NCBI GenBank assembly: GCA_009774145.1
Contig: VSND01000072.1
Coordinates: 1 to 21,096 of the forward strand
Length of the DNA stretch: 21,096 bases
Direction: 5' to 3'
DNA from: Lachnospiraceae bacterium
Lineage (GTDB): Bacteria > Bacillota > Clostridia > Lachnospirales > Lachnospiraceae
Shown here: positions 6,684 through 14,686 of the stretch, piece by piece
How positions within the stretch are numbered: the stretch's first letter is position 1
How the letters are laid out: each line of letters opens with the position of its first letter
Notes under the pieces: generated by a model
What the model was told of the DNA's origin: nothing
Seen by the model: only the letters and a program-made list of their open reading frames with translations
Database searches by the model: none
Made by a program: the position numbers and the translations under genes

Positions 6684-8159
6684 TCAGGCTCCTGTTTTCA
6701 CATCATGGTCTTTCCCGTCGCTGTAATAAGTAAATGTCCCTTCTGCCAGCAGAAGCTTTTCATCCGCCATAACCCGAACCCGCAGAAGCAGAATATGCTG
6801 CCCTGCCTTCAGAATCTCTGTTCTGGCGGTCAGAATTCCGTACGGGGCATTTCCCATATAATGAAACTCGCTGTTCAGCGTAACCGGAGAGGGAGTCAAA
6901 GTCCTGGCTGTATAACCTGCCGCCGTATCCGCCATGGTATAGAGCAGGCCGCCATGAACGATCCCGTATGGATTGTGATGTTTGGGCTCCACTTTCACCC
7001 TTGCACAGCAACCCTGTTCCTCCGGAATGATCTCAATACCGCAGTAAGCAATGAAGCTGTTCGATGCATCCATCGGCAGCAAAGCCTCCGTCTGTGCCAC
7101 ACTTTCCAGAGCCTCCCCGTCCTCTTCTTCCTTCAGCCACATGGTCCCCGGGCAGAGCTGGCCGGTCTTCAGAAAATGCCTCACGATCTTCGCTACCAGT
7201 TCCATATCCTCCAGCGCCATCATTTTCGGAACCGGAGACTGCCCTCCGATTTCCACCGGCGACAGAATCTCCACGGTATCATAATCTGCATTATAGACAG
7301 AATAACTGGCATCCCCATCGCCCGTGTCATAGAATACCGCCGCCCAGCCTCCGCTGAATTCTCCGCTCAGATAATGTCCTTCTCCCCATGGTTCCTGAGA
7401 CAGAAGAAAACTGTGAACCCTGCCGTTTTTGATTGCAGCAGCCAGCTGGTCTGTCATCTTTTCCCTGGCCTCTTCACTCAGATCTGCCCAGCAGTCTTCC
7501 TCCTGCTGCGCAAAGTCCTTCCATGCAGAGGGACACTTTCCGGCAAAATCCACCCCGACACACCGGACCTGTGCATTTCCTTCATAAGCAAGATGCACGG
7601 AACCGCCATCCACGATCTTCATATTTTTGAAATCTTCGTCTTTGTAAAAAGATTCCGGCACCTGAATATCCGGCGCTTCTGCCTTGATCCGAATTGCATC
7701 CAGCACCTCCGTGTGGATCATCTGGCTGCGGGGAGGCAGATATACCTTTTTCAGTTCCGGCAGTTCTGCCAGCAGACTGCAGTCTGAAAAATTCGTATGC
7801 TGCACATCCAGCACCTGCAGTTTCTTACAGCGGCTTAAAAAGGAAAAGTCGTCAATCTCGATCTCCTGCAAAAGAAGATATTGCAGCTCTTTCATCTCTC
7901 CGATTATGGAAAAATCTCCCCGCTTCTCCACAAGCCAGGAAGGCGTCTCATAGCCTCTCGTACTTCTGGAACGGTTTACTTTCCAGCGGTCCAGCCTGGT
8001 GATCCCTGCAAATTCCTCCAGCGTCTGAGGGCATCCCTCCACATTATTCTTAATCCAGACCAGAAGCCTGGGATCGATCCCATACTCCTTTTTTTCCTCT
8101 GCATCTTCCGGAAAACGGATTCCTGTGGGCATTCCCTTTATCATAAACTGTTCTTCCAT
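6684..8159 (-). CDS. Three-part protein: LRR + Imm1-like segment + PaaI-type hotdog thioesterase, 491 aa
   Basis: The C-terminal domain (about 365-480) is a hotdog thioesterase of the PaaI/4HBT type: HHNPYGIVHGGLLYTMADTA holds the family's H-N-x-x-G-x-x-H-G-G and the acidic D411. Such enzymes hydrolyse acyl-CoA thioesters. Residues 80-142 form short leucine-rich repeats (FSFLSRCKKLQVLDVQHTNF). The middle (185-345) resembles Imm1-type immunity proteins in GGWAAVFYDTGDGDASYSVYN and the terminal FLKTGQLCPGTMW, but that match is from memory and weak. I chose the ATG at 8159, since AGGAGG is 7 nt upstream; the ATG at 8165 is too close to it. The gene is monocistronic, with its own perfect promoter and terminator. 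The combined function is unknown. Confidence 0.85.
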   Translation of the reverse strand: MEEQFMIKGMPTGIRFPEDAEEKKEYGIDPRLLVWIKNNVEGCPQTLEEFAGITRLDRWKVNRSRSTRGYETPSWLVEKRGDFSIIGEMKELQYLLLQEIEIDDFSFLSRCKKLQVLDVQHTNFSDCSLLAELPELKKVYLPPRSQMIHTEVLDAIRIKAEAPDIQVPESFYKDEDFKNMKIVDGGSVHLAYEGNAQVRCVGVDFAGKCPSAWKDFAQQEEDCWADLSEEAREKMTDQLAAAIKNGRVHSFLLSQEPWGEGHYLSGEFSGGWAAVFYDTGDGDASYSVYNADYDTVEILSPVEIGGQSPVPKMMALEDMELVAKIVRHFLKTGQLCPGTMWLKEEEDGEALESVAQTEALLPMDASNSFIAYCGIEIIPEEQGCCARVKVEPKHHNPYGIVHGGLLYTMADTAAGYTARTLTPSPVTLNSEFHYMGNAPYGILTARTEILKAGQHILLLRVRVMADEKLLLAEGTFTYYSDGKDHDVKTGA

Positions 8160-8221
8160 TGTCATTCCTCCTGTAAAAAAACTTCCAGAAACAGCAAAGA
8201 CCGCTGTAAAACTGTATGTTC

Positions 8222-8250
8222 ATTATATGGAATTCATATTTCTTTGTCAA
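8222..8250 (-). promoter_or_regulatory. Perfect consensus sigma-A promoter
   Basis: The minus strand reads TTGACA, 17 nt, TATAAT, about 63 nt before the ATG of the hotdog-fusion gene. All twelve hexamer positions match the vegetative consensus, so strong constitutive transcription is expected unless repressed. Confidence 0.85.
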
Positions 8251-8336
8251 TGTCGCTCGATAAGACAGACTCCTTTGTTTTTTCAGAATATTCCGCCATA
8301 TCTTCCTGAAACTTCGGAAAATCGCAAAGTTATTTA

Positions 8337-8365
8337 TTGAATATTCACGCATAACTTGGTATGAT
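8337..8365 (+). promoter_or_regulatory. Sigma-A promoter of the beta-CASP gene
   Basis: TTGAAT, a 17-nt spacer and TATGAT lie 52 nt before the ATG at 8418. The promoter is divergent from that of the hotdog-fusion gene. Confidence 0.7.
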
Positions 8366-8381
8366 ATAAATTAAGATCAAA

Positions 8382-8398
8382 CGGTCATAACATGACCG
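8382..8398. promoter_or_regulatory. Short palindrome in the beta-CASP leader
   Basis: CGGTCAT-AAC-ATGACCG is a perfect 7-bp inverted repeat starting 16 nt after the -10 box and ending 19 nt before the ATG. It may be a repressor operator or a leader hairpin next to the AGGGGG ribosome site. Confidence 0.45.
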
Positions 8399-8417
8399 GG
8401 AAAAAGGGGGCTATTAT

Positions 8418-10013
8418 ATGAGAATTGGATTTGTAGGAGCAGACCATGAGGTCACCGGAAGCTGCCACTATCTGGAAGCATGCGGAAAACATATCCTCAT
8501 TGACTGCGGCATGGAACAGGGAAAGGATGTCTATGTGAACCAGGATATTCCGGTTCCGGACAATCAGATCGATTTTGTCCTTTTGACCCATGCACACATC
8601 GACCATTCCGGACGACTGCCGCTCCTGTTTAAAAACGGCTTCAAAGGCGAGATCGTCTCCACCTTCTCTACCAACGACCTGTGCAACATCATGCTGCGCG
8701 ACAGTGCACACATTCAGGAGTTCGAGGCAGAATGGCGCAACCGGAAGGCAAAGCGTTCCGGCGCTGAAGAATATGTCCCGCTCTATACCATGGAGGATGC
8801 GCTGGGCGCCATCAGCCTGTTCCACCCATGCGGTTACGAGCAGAAGATCGAACTCTGTCCCGGCATTCAGGTACGTTTCCGTGATGTGGGGCATCTGCTG
8901 GGATCTGCTTCCATTGAGATCTGGATAGAGGAAGAGGGCGTCAGCAAAAAGATCGTATTTTCCGGAGATGTCGGCAATCCCAACCGGCCGCTGATCAAGG
9001 ACCCGCAGTATACGGATACGGCAGACTATGTGGTCATGGAATCCACCTACGGAAACCGCCTGCACAATGCGCCGCCCGACCATGTAAGCGAGCTGGCAGA
9101 TGTGATCAAACATACCCTGGGCCGGGGAGGCAATCTGGTCATTCCCTCCTTTGCCGTGGGCCGTACGCAGGAACTGCTGTATTTCATCCGCGAGATCCGG
9201 GAACGGAATCTGGTCGATATGGACTTTCCGGTCTATGTGGACAGTCCGCTTGCCATTGAAGCCACTTCCATCTTCAACAAGAATTTCCGGGCATGTTTTG
9301 ACGATGAAGCCATGGCGCTGATCAATGCCGGCATCAATCCGATCCGTTTTAAGAACCTGCATCTGGCAGTATCCAGCGATGAGTCAAAAGCCATCAACTT
9401 TGACGCGCAGCCAAAAGTCATCATCTCCGCTTCCGGCATGTGTGAAGCCGGCCGTATCAAGCACCATTTGAAGCACAACCTGTGGCGTCCGGAATGTACC
9501 ATTCTGTTCGTAGGCTTCCAGGCTGCCGGGACTTTGGGACGTTCGATCCTGGAGGGCGCGGAGTATGTAAAACTCTTTGGCGAGACCATCGAAATCAAAG
9601 CGGAGATCCGAAAGCTGGAAGGCATCAGCGGCCATGCAGACAAGGAAGGTCTGCTCAAATGGGTACGGGCATTTACTCCGGCTCCGCAGATGGTATTTGT
9701 CGTCCACGGAGAGGGTGATACCTGTGAAGAATTTACCAGGTGCCTGAATGAGGAATATCAGATTCCTGCCTTTGCGCCGTTCAGCGGAGCCATCTACGAC
9801 CTGGCGTCCGGCGTATGGATCAGGGAAGGCACTCCGGTTCTGGCTGCACCGGAAAAACCGGCGGCAAAGCGCAAGTCCGATGTCTTTACCAGACTGCTCG
9901 AAGCAGGCAAGCGGCTTATGCATGTCATCTACCGCAACGAAGGCGGTGCCAACAAGGACCTTACGAAGTTTACCAATCAGATCAACTCGCTGTGTGACAA
10001 ATGGGACAGATAA
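8418..10013 (+). CDS. MBL-fold / beta-CASP metallo-hydrolase (RNA-specificity type), 531 aa
   Basis: This is a zinc-dependent nuclease-type hydrolase of the CPSF/beta-CASP branch. Metal ligands are in THAHIDHSG (residues 57-65), RDVGHLLGSAS (about 155) and FSGDVGNP (about 177). The beta-CASP cap shows IPSFAVGRTQELL, SASGMCEAGRIKHHL and GFQAAGTLGRS, and the C-terminal GISGHADKEGLL supplies the final motif. A further tail of about 90 residues rich in Lys/Arg follows. Family members cleave or trim RNA; the substrate here is unknown. The start is supported by AGGGGG seven nt before the ATG. It is monocistronic and ends at a long hairpin shared with a convergent gene. Confidence 0.93.
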   Translation: MRIGFVGADHEVTGSCHYLEACGKHILIDCGMEQGKDVYVNQDIPVPDNQIDFVLLTHAHIDHSGRLPLLFKNGFKGEIVSTFSTNDLCNIMLRDSAHIQEFEAEWRNRKAKRSGAEEYVPLYTMEDALGAISLFHPCGYEQKIELCPGIQVRFRDVGHLLGSASIEIWIEEEGVSKKIVFSGDVGNPNRPLIKDPQYTDTADYVVMESTYGNRLHNAPPDHVSELADVIKHTLGRGGNLVIPSFAVGRTQELLYFIREIRERNLVDMDFPVYVDSPLAIEATSIFNKNFRACFDDEAMALINAGINPIRFKNLHLAVSSDESKAINFDAQPKVIISASGMCEAGRIKHHLKHNLWRPECTILFVGFQAAGTLGRSILEGAEYVKLFGETIEIKAEIRKLEGISGHADKEGLLKWVRAFTPAPQMVFVVHGEGDTCEEFTRCLNEEYQIPAFAPFSGAIYDLASGVWIREGTPVLAAPEKPAAKRKSDVFTRLLEAGKRLMHVIYRNEGGANKDLTKFTNQINSLCDKWDR

Positions 10014-10029
10014 CAGCGGATTGACAACA

Positions 10030-10107
10030 GGGCTGCTGCAGTATGCATCTCTGTCTGTGGACCCAAAACGCTGAGTCCGAAGACAGGATCACAGACTGCA
10101 GCAGCCC
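10030..10107. terminator. Long structured hairpin between convergent genes
   Basis: A perfect 13-bp outer stem (GGGCTGCTGCAGT / ACTGCAGCAGCCC) encloses 52 nt with nested pairs CTGTCT/AGACAG and GGAC/GTCC. It lies between the stops at 10013 and 10115. There is no clean T-run on either side, so it may act as a bidirectional terminator or 3'-end stabiliser. Confidence 0.55.
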
Positions 10108-10114
10108 CGTTCTG

Positions 10115-10888
10115 TCAGTGCCTTTGCTCCATATTGTCATAAATTTCACAAAATCTCGCCGAGAAAGAGGGCGTCCTTCCCTTTGCCAGAAGATGATGGA
10201 CGTCTCCCAGACGCAGTCCGCGGAACATGGCAATCCCCTGCTCCCGCTCTTCTGTGACCACCTCTGTGACAGAAGTCGGCGCCAGAGCCAGTCCATGCCA
10301 GAGCGAAAACGGAGACACATTCAGCAGATGGGACAAAAGGACGCAGGTCAGCCCAAAGTGGCAGAAAAAAGTAACCGTATCTGTATTTGCCCTTTCCACG
10401 CGGTAAAACATTCCCTCCCGCACATAACCGTATTCTGCCAGCAGCCGGTCCAGACTCCCTGTCACATCATCGTACACCTGAATGATATCGCTCTTCCTGG
10501 CAACCTCTGAATCCCTCCAGCCCTCCCGGTTCATATATTCCGGGTGCTTCAGATAATAAGAAGGGACCATATCCCATACAATCCGCGGCTTATAGCGCCC
10601 GTCTATGATTCTGGTATTCGGAAAAGCACGCAGCAGCTCTTCCGAACCGTTCACATCGAGCTTTGCAGGAAATTCCTGAAGCCAGTTCAGCGTCTTTGCC
10701 GAACGATGCAGTCTGTCCAGTGTATATGCTGCCGTCTCCCTCGCACGGCCAAGCGGCGATACAAAGCAGTCTCCCATGTGCAGATCCTCCGCGATCTCTG
10801 CAAGCAGAGCTGCTTCTTTCTTTCCTGTCTCCGTAAGAGAATCGTGTTCATAATCCGGATCTCCATGTCGTATCATTAAAATTCTCAT
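10115..10888 (-). CDS. Histidine phosphatase superfamily protein (phosphoglycerate-mutase-like), 257 aa
   Basis: The N-terminal MRILMIRHGDPDYEHDSLTE holds the catalytic RHG (His8), SPLGRARETA the second arginine and glutamate, and FFCHFGLTCVLL the second catalytic histidine, all in the right order for the branch-2-like phosphatase family. The substrate is not predictable; most relatives dephosphorylate small metabolites. I chose the ATG at 10888 because the motif begins there and AAAGGAA lies upstream; an in-frame ATG at 10936 adds 16 unrelated residues and overlaps the end of a pseudogene. It is convergent with the beta-CASP gene, and the only thing visible upstream is the decayed phosphoesterase. 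Confidence 0.88.
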   Translation of the reverse strand: MRILMIRHGDPDYEHDSLTETGKKEAALLAEIAEDLHMGDCFVSPLGRARETAAYTLDRLHRSAKTLNWLQEFPAKLDVNGSEELLRAFPNTRIIDGRYKPRIVWDMVPSYYLKHPEYMNREGWRDSEVARKSDIIQVYDDVTGSLDRLLAEYGYVREGMFYRVERANTDTVTFFCHFGLTCVLLSHLLNVSPFSLWHGLALAPTSVTEVVTEEREQGIAMFRGLRLGDVHHLLAKGRTPSFSARFCEIYDNMEQRH

Positions 10889-10932
10889 TTTGTTTTTCCT
10901 TTCCCTGAAGTGAAATATTTTCAAAAGAACAT

Positions 10933-11211
10933 TCATTCCTCTGCTTTCCTCCCGCAGAACACATCTAAATTTTCAAACATAATCTCCAATTTGTCAATCT
11001 TTTTCTCCATATGATAATGCCCGCAATACCACCTCCCATATTCCAGCCTGTCCTCCATTCCATCCAGCCACTACCCATATCCATATATGAGCCGCACCAT
11101 CTTGTCAATACTGTATGCCCCACCCATGACAACGGCCTTCTTCCCGTCCAGTTCAAACGCTTCCCCATCCTTCGCAAACAACAGACTTGGATCCTGCCGG
11201 CTTCTGTTTGG
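10933..11211 (-). pseudogene. Metallophosphoesterase (calcineurin-like), decayed C-terminal half
   Basis: One frame reads DPSLLFAKDGEAFELDGKK then AVVMGGAYSIDKMVRLIYGYG, hits TAG, and resumes WLDGMEDRLEYGRWYCGHYH and MEKKIDKLEIMFENLDVF before TGA at 10933. GGAYS and GHYH are known motifs of Firmicutes metallophosphoesterases. In intact members about 60 residues, including the TH-x-C-P motif, separate GWG and WLD, so there is an internal deletion besides the stop. The N-terminal metal-binding half (GDTHG, GNHE) is absent; a stop lies at 11212-11214. The gene is certainly non-functional. Confidence 0.75.
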
Positions 11212-11260
11212 CTAATCAGGTCATCTGCCTTCTTCATCAAAAAGTCCCACAAACAAAAAA

Positions 11261-11286
11261 GCCCGGAAAATCAGACATTTCCGGGC
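11261..11286 (-). terminator. Intrinsic terminator of the first Rpn-type gene
   Basis: A perfect 9-bp stem GCCCGGAAA / TTTCCGGGC is followed on the minus strand by TTTTTTG, 58 nt past the stop at 11344. A near-identical copy lies at 17360-17385. Confidence 0.85.
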
Positions 11287-11343
11287 ATACATCCTTTCAT
11301 CAATTTGCTGAAGCGCTGTTACATAATCATATTGCAGGCAATT

Positions 11344-12351
11344 TCAGACCATATCCTCCGCAAACCATTTTTTCACAAGAGCAACCTGAACATTAACCGC
11401 ATCTGCAATCGTATTGTCATCCATCCCCAGTGCACGCAGATTCCACGCCGTCTCTTTTGCCTTTTTTATTGCTCCTTCCTGCAGACCCTGCTGCACGCCT
11501 TGTTTCATGCCTTGTTTCATGCCTTGTTTCATGCCTTGTTTCATGCCCTCATTTAAGATTGTTTTGGCTTCATATTCAAGAACTCTTCCACCCATTACAG
11601 ATTTCACTCCTTCCCTGACATTGTCATACTTCTGTGCAATATTTTCCAATACCTTACCTGACATTTCCAGAATCGTCTTTCTCATATATGCACTGATCGA
11701 CCCTTTCCGCATCCATTCGTCCAGGCGATCCACTATCCTTATATATTCTGCCTTCAGTATTTCCAGCTTATCCTCGTCTTTATCATATTCTTCAAACCGG
11801 CTTTCATGTGAAAAGATATAAAAAGGAATCAGAAACAACAGTTTCTTGTCAAAAATCTCATCTATCGTATATCGCTGAGATTTCATCACCGGCACATCAA
11901 AACGTACGGTTCCTCCGGGTGTTTTCATCTCAATCTCCATTTTATCCGGTGTGGATGCCCTGCTGCGAAGAAACAAAAGCGCCGAATGCGGGATCTCCAC
12001 CCGCAGTATATTTTGAACAGTTTCTCCCTGATCCAGCGCTATCTGGGTTGCATACTCAAAAATCCTGACCAGCATACTGCTGTCTGCAATGCTCTGGCAT
12101 TCGCATAAAAAACGTTTCTTTTCATCTCCAACAATTACAAAACTGCTGTCCGTAATCCGTTTCTCTTCCTCTCCATCCTGCTGATTCAGAAAATGCTCAT
12201 TGGGAGCGAATATGATCTCTTCCTCTCCAGTATAATGTGTCCCAAAAATTTCATTGATGACCGGTATGATCAGTTCGCTGCAGTCATTCAGTAATGTACG
12301 AAACACGTCATCATACGGGGTATTGATTACTTTGTTACTCTTTTTTTCCAC
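11344..12351 (-). CDS. Rpn-family PD-(D/E)XK nuclease / putative transposase, 335 aa
   Basis: This is a recombination-promoting nuclease of the Rpn type. The N-terminus TPYDDVFRTLL is typical of the family. The nuclease core has D68 (ITDSSF) and the E-x-Q pair E84/Q86 (CECQ). The C-terminal end ALGMDDNTIADAVNVQ then VALVKKWF is the usual Rpn tail. Relatives nick DNA and stimulate RecA-independent recombination; some act in phage defence. Residues about 269-284 are four copies of MKQG followed by GVQQGLQEG, a low-complexity hinge encoded by a 12-bp repeat. Translation starts at a GTG with AGGAGG eight nt upstream. It is monocistronic, with its own promoter and terminator. The frame is intact despite the decayed surroundings. 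Confidence 0.9.
   Translation of the reverse strand: MEKKSNKVINTPYDDVFRTLLNDCSELIIPVINEIFGTHYTGEEEIIFAPNEHFLNQQDGEEEKRITDSSFVIVGDEKKRFLCECQSIADSSMLVRIFEYATQIALDQGETVQNILRVEIPHSALLFLRSRASTPDKMEIEMKTPGGTVRFDVPVMKSQRYTIDEIFDKKLLFLIPFYIFSHESRFEEYDKDEDKLEILKAEYIRIVDRLDEWMRKGSISAYMRKTILEMSGKVLENIAQKYDNVREGVKSVMGGRVLEYEAKTILNEGMKQGMKQGMKQGMKQGVQQGLQEGAIKKAKETAWNLRALGMDDNTIADAVNVQVALVKKWFAEDMV
11497..11544. repeat. Four perfect 12-bp tandem repeats inside the Rpn-type gene
   Basis: The unit GCCTTGTTTCAT occurs four times without error; on the coding strand it is ATGAAACAAGGC (Met-Lys-Gln-Gly). Since 12 is divisible by three, copy-number changes by slippage alter hinge length without shifting the frame. 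Confidence 0.97.
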
Positions 12352-12375
12352 CAGAATTTCCTCCTGTTTGATTTC

Positions 12376-12404
12376 ATCTTAGCACAGAAAACGTTCCTTC
12401 GCAA
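12376..12404 (-). promoter_or_regulatory. Sigma-A promoter of the first Rpn-type gene
   Basis: The minus strand reads TTGCGA, 17 nt, TAAGAT, ending 24 nt before the GTG start. That leaves a short leader containing AGGAGG. Confidence 0.6.
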
Positions 12405-12596
12405 TTGCTGCTTTACTGCAAAATATTCCACTGCAGGTACTTATAAACTTCTCCAGTGAAAACATCATCGAATATATCAGCCTGTATCTTTAAAACCGTT
12501 TTTTCCCGCTCATATCATCTACTCCCGGCAGCTTCACAATCTGCCGGGCCCCGCTTCCTGTAACCACATTTTTCCGAATTGGTGTTAGTATATAAG

Positions 12597-12621
12597 TGTG
12601 AACAGAAAAAGTTGAACAACC
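12597..12621 (+). repeat. Probable left inverted repeat of the IS3-family element
   Basis: The sequence starts TGTGAACAGAAAAAGTTGAA, resembling IS3-family left ends, which begin with TG and carry AAAAAGTTG. It lies 38 nt before the OrfA start. No matching right end is visible, because the element is cut off at 13182. Confidence 0.55.
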
Positions 12622-12658
12622 TATACTATAAAATGAAAGAGCAAAGGAGAGGTTCAAC

Positions 12659-13182
12659 ATGGCGAAAAACCAAAAATCCTACACTCTGGAATTCAAACAG
12701 CAGATCGTGGATCTGTATAATGCCGGAGGAACTTCGTCTCCACAACTGAAGCGTGAATATGACGTAAATCGGAGCACACTCAGTAATCTGGTGAAACAGC
12801 TTTCTCCAGTCAAGGTATCTGAAGAAGAAACAGTCACCCTCAAGGAGTATAAGGCTCTCCAGAAAGAGAACCGGCGCCTTAAGATTGAGAATGAAATACA
12901 AAAAAGCGACCGCCATATTCGCGAAAGAACAATAGCCGAGATTGTAACTTTTATCCAGGACAACCCAAACCATTACATGGCATCCCAGCTTTGCAGTGCA
13001 TTGAAATTTCCAAGGAGTACTTATTACAAAGCTTTGATCAGTGTACCATCAAACAGACAGGAAGAATATGAAGAATTCAGCTATAAAGTGAAACAGGCTT
13101 ACGATGATTCAAAACGGAGGTATGGCGCCGTCAAAATATGCCGTACCCTCAATGACAATGAGACACCCTGCAGCGTAAAGCG
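12659..13182 (+). pseudogene. IS3-family transposase, OrfA joined to a truncated OrfB
   Basis: OrfA residues 1-80 carry the HTH of the Transposase_8 type (SYTLEFKQQIVDLYNAGG, VNRSTLSNLVKQL) and a leucine-zipper-like coiled coil (LKEYKALQKENRRLKIENE). At A6G (12900-12906) the frame runs straight into OrfB (ERTIAEIVTFIQDN, YYKALISVPSNR, SKRRYGAVKICRTLND). In standard members OrfA ends KKATAIFAKEQ in another frame, and that ending is readable here as well. So an indel just upstream has fused the frames that normally need programmed -1 slippage. OrfB breaks off at CSVKR, before the DDE domain. The start ATG follows GGAGAGG. Confidence 0.85.
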
Positions 13183-14626
13183 TACCTGAATTTCCTGCAT
13201 GAGACAAAAGTACATCTTGATTCTTCCCAGCGCACAAGGCTCCGGCTCGCATTTGGCCCTGTCCGGGATAAGCTCCGCCTGCTGGACCTGGATCCGGTAA
13301 TGGGATACCTTTCTGCTTTCTATTCCCCTGTCGGAAGGCCTGCCAAAAACCAGGTGCAGATTATCCGTTCCCTTATCCTCATGGCCCTGCTGGGCTTCAC
13401 CAGCCTTACCGCCTGGGTTGTAGAACTCACAACGGACAGCCTCCTCGCCGTGCTTATCGGCTGTACCCCGGATTCCCTTCCCCCGCCGGGCTCTTATTTT
13501 GACCTGATGGACAGGCTCTGGACGCAGCCCGAAGCCTCCCGGCGGACCGGCAGGAAGGACCTTTTCCCAAAAGATAAAAATGGAAAGCCTTCCAAAAAAG
13601 CCCGGCAAAGGGAAAAAGCTTCCCAATAAGCATTCCGGCATCACGGATAAGTTGGCGGCTTATGCCCTGGACCACACGGAATTCCCCTTCCATTATGAGG
13701 AAAGGCTCCAGCAGGTCTTCCGCCCTGCTGCCCTCCTCCCCTCCCTTAAGGACGGGCTTATCCCCCAGGACGGCGTCACGCTTTCCGGCGACGGCACCTG
13801 CGTCCATTCCCACGCTTCCCCTTATGGGCACAGGGTCTGCAGCTGTGCGGAAAAGGGCATCCCGGGCTGTTCCTGTAAACGCCATTTCTCAGATCCGGAC
13901 GCACACCGGGGCCGGGACAGTGATGAGGAAGTCTTTTATTTCGGCCATACCCTTTACATGCTCTGCTCCCATAATGCAGAAGCCAGGGTCGACCTGCCGC
14001 TCCATATCCGTTTCCTGGATGCCAGACGGCACGACAGCGTCAGCGCCATCGTCTCCCTCCGGGAATTCAGGACCATTAACCCGGATATCCCTGTCAGGGA
14101 CGTCTGCCTGGACTCCGCCCATGACAATTATGCCACTTATGGACTCTGCCAGAAATGGAAGATCCGGCCTTTTATTGACCTTAATTCCAACCGCGGCCGC
14201 CCGGATTCCATCCCGGACTCCATCTCCATCGATGAAGACGGCACACCCCTGTGCATGGCCGGGTTCCGTATGGTCAACTGGGGGGTACTGTAAACAGAAG
14301 CATTCCCGCAAATGGCGCTGTCCCCTCGCCTTTGGCAAAGTGGGTTCCTGCCCCTGTAAGGAAAAATGTTCTCCCTCGCCTTACGGCCGCTGTGTCTACA
14401 CAAAACCCGACCGGGACATCCGTCTCTACACCCCTGTCCCCCGGGGAACGGAGGAATATAAGGAAATCCACAATAACCGCACTTCCTGTGAAAGGGTGAA
14501 CAACCGGGTGCTGAATGACTACCATCTTCATGATATGGGCATCCACACAGGGAAGCGATATTCCTTCTTCAGCCGTGCATCCATCTGGACGCACGGCTGA
14601 AGAAGCGCACAAAGCTGAAATCATAA
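13183..14626 (+). pseudogene. DDE transposase (IS4/IS1182-like), frameshifted
   Basis: The product is readable almost in full but in three frames. From 13183 it runs YLNFLHETKVHLDSSQR to NGKPSKK. After an A6 run at about 13600 it continues PGKGKKLPNK, then LSGDGTCVHSHASPYG, EVFYFGHTLYML and VCLDSAHDNYATYGL. After a G6 run at about 14280 it continues CKQKHSRKWRCPLAF to TSCERVNNRVLNDYH. After a third shift near 14575 it ends IHLDARLKKRTKLKS. The first two shifts look like single-base gains in homopolymers. The native start codon is missing, since the sequence begins exactly where the IS3 OrfB stops. The IS family name is tentative. Confidence 0.8.
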
Positions 14627-14656
14627 ATATGGCTTTTGGAATCTTACCGGCCCCTT

Positions 14657-14686
14657 TTCAAAACCTGCCACAGGGGAGGTTTTGAA
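14657..14686. terminator. 10-bp hairpin past the DDE transposase
   Basis: Perfect stem TTCAAAACCT / AGGTTTTGAA with a 10-nt loop, 30 nt after the transposase end. It has no T-run. It may be a subterminal structure of the IS or a weak terminator. From here to 14904 I see no gene. Confidence 0.4.

Noticed and set aside
6588..7787. 399-codon plus-strand open frame opposite the hotdog-fusion gene
   Set aside because: Rich in His, Pro, Cys and Arg, no ribosome site, and fully antisense to a gene with clear motifs and a consensus promoter.
8385..9362. 325-codon minus-strand open frame opposite the beta-CASP gene
   Set aside because: No start signal or recognisable domain; it is the complement of a well-supported metallo-hydrolase.
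10965..11252. 95-codon minus-strand frame in the pseudogene area
   Set aside because: Trp/Gly/Arg-rich composition. The neighbouring frame reads as metallophosphoesterase, so this is its shadow.
11497..11544. CRISPR-like array
   Set aside because: Units are 12 bp, contiguous, without spacers, and code for MKQG within a protein.
13662..14280. First two thirds of a 312-codon frame in the DDE transposase
   Set aside because: Ser/Pro-rich shadow here; only the part after about 14285 carries transposase sequence, and that is included in the pseudogene.
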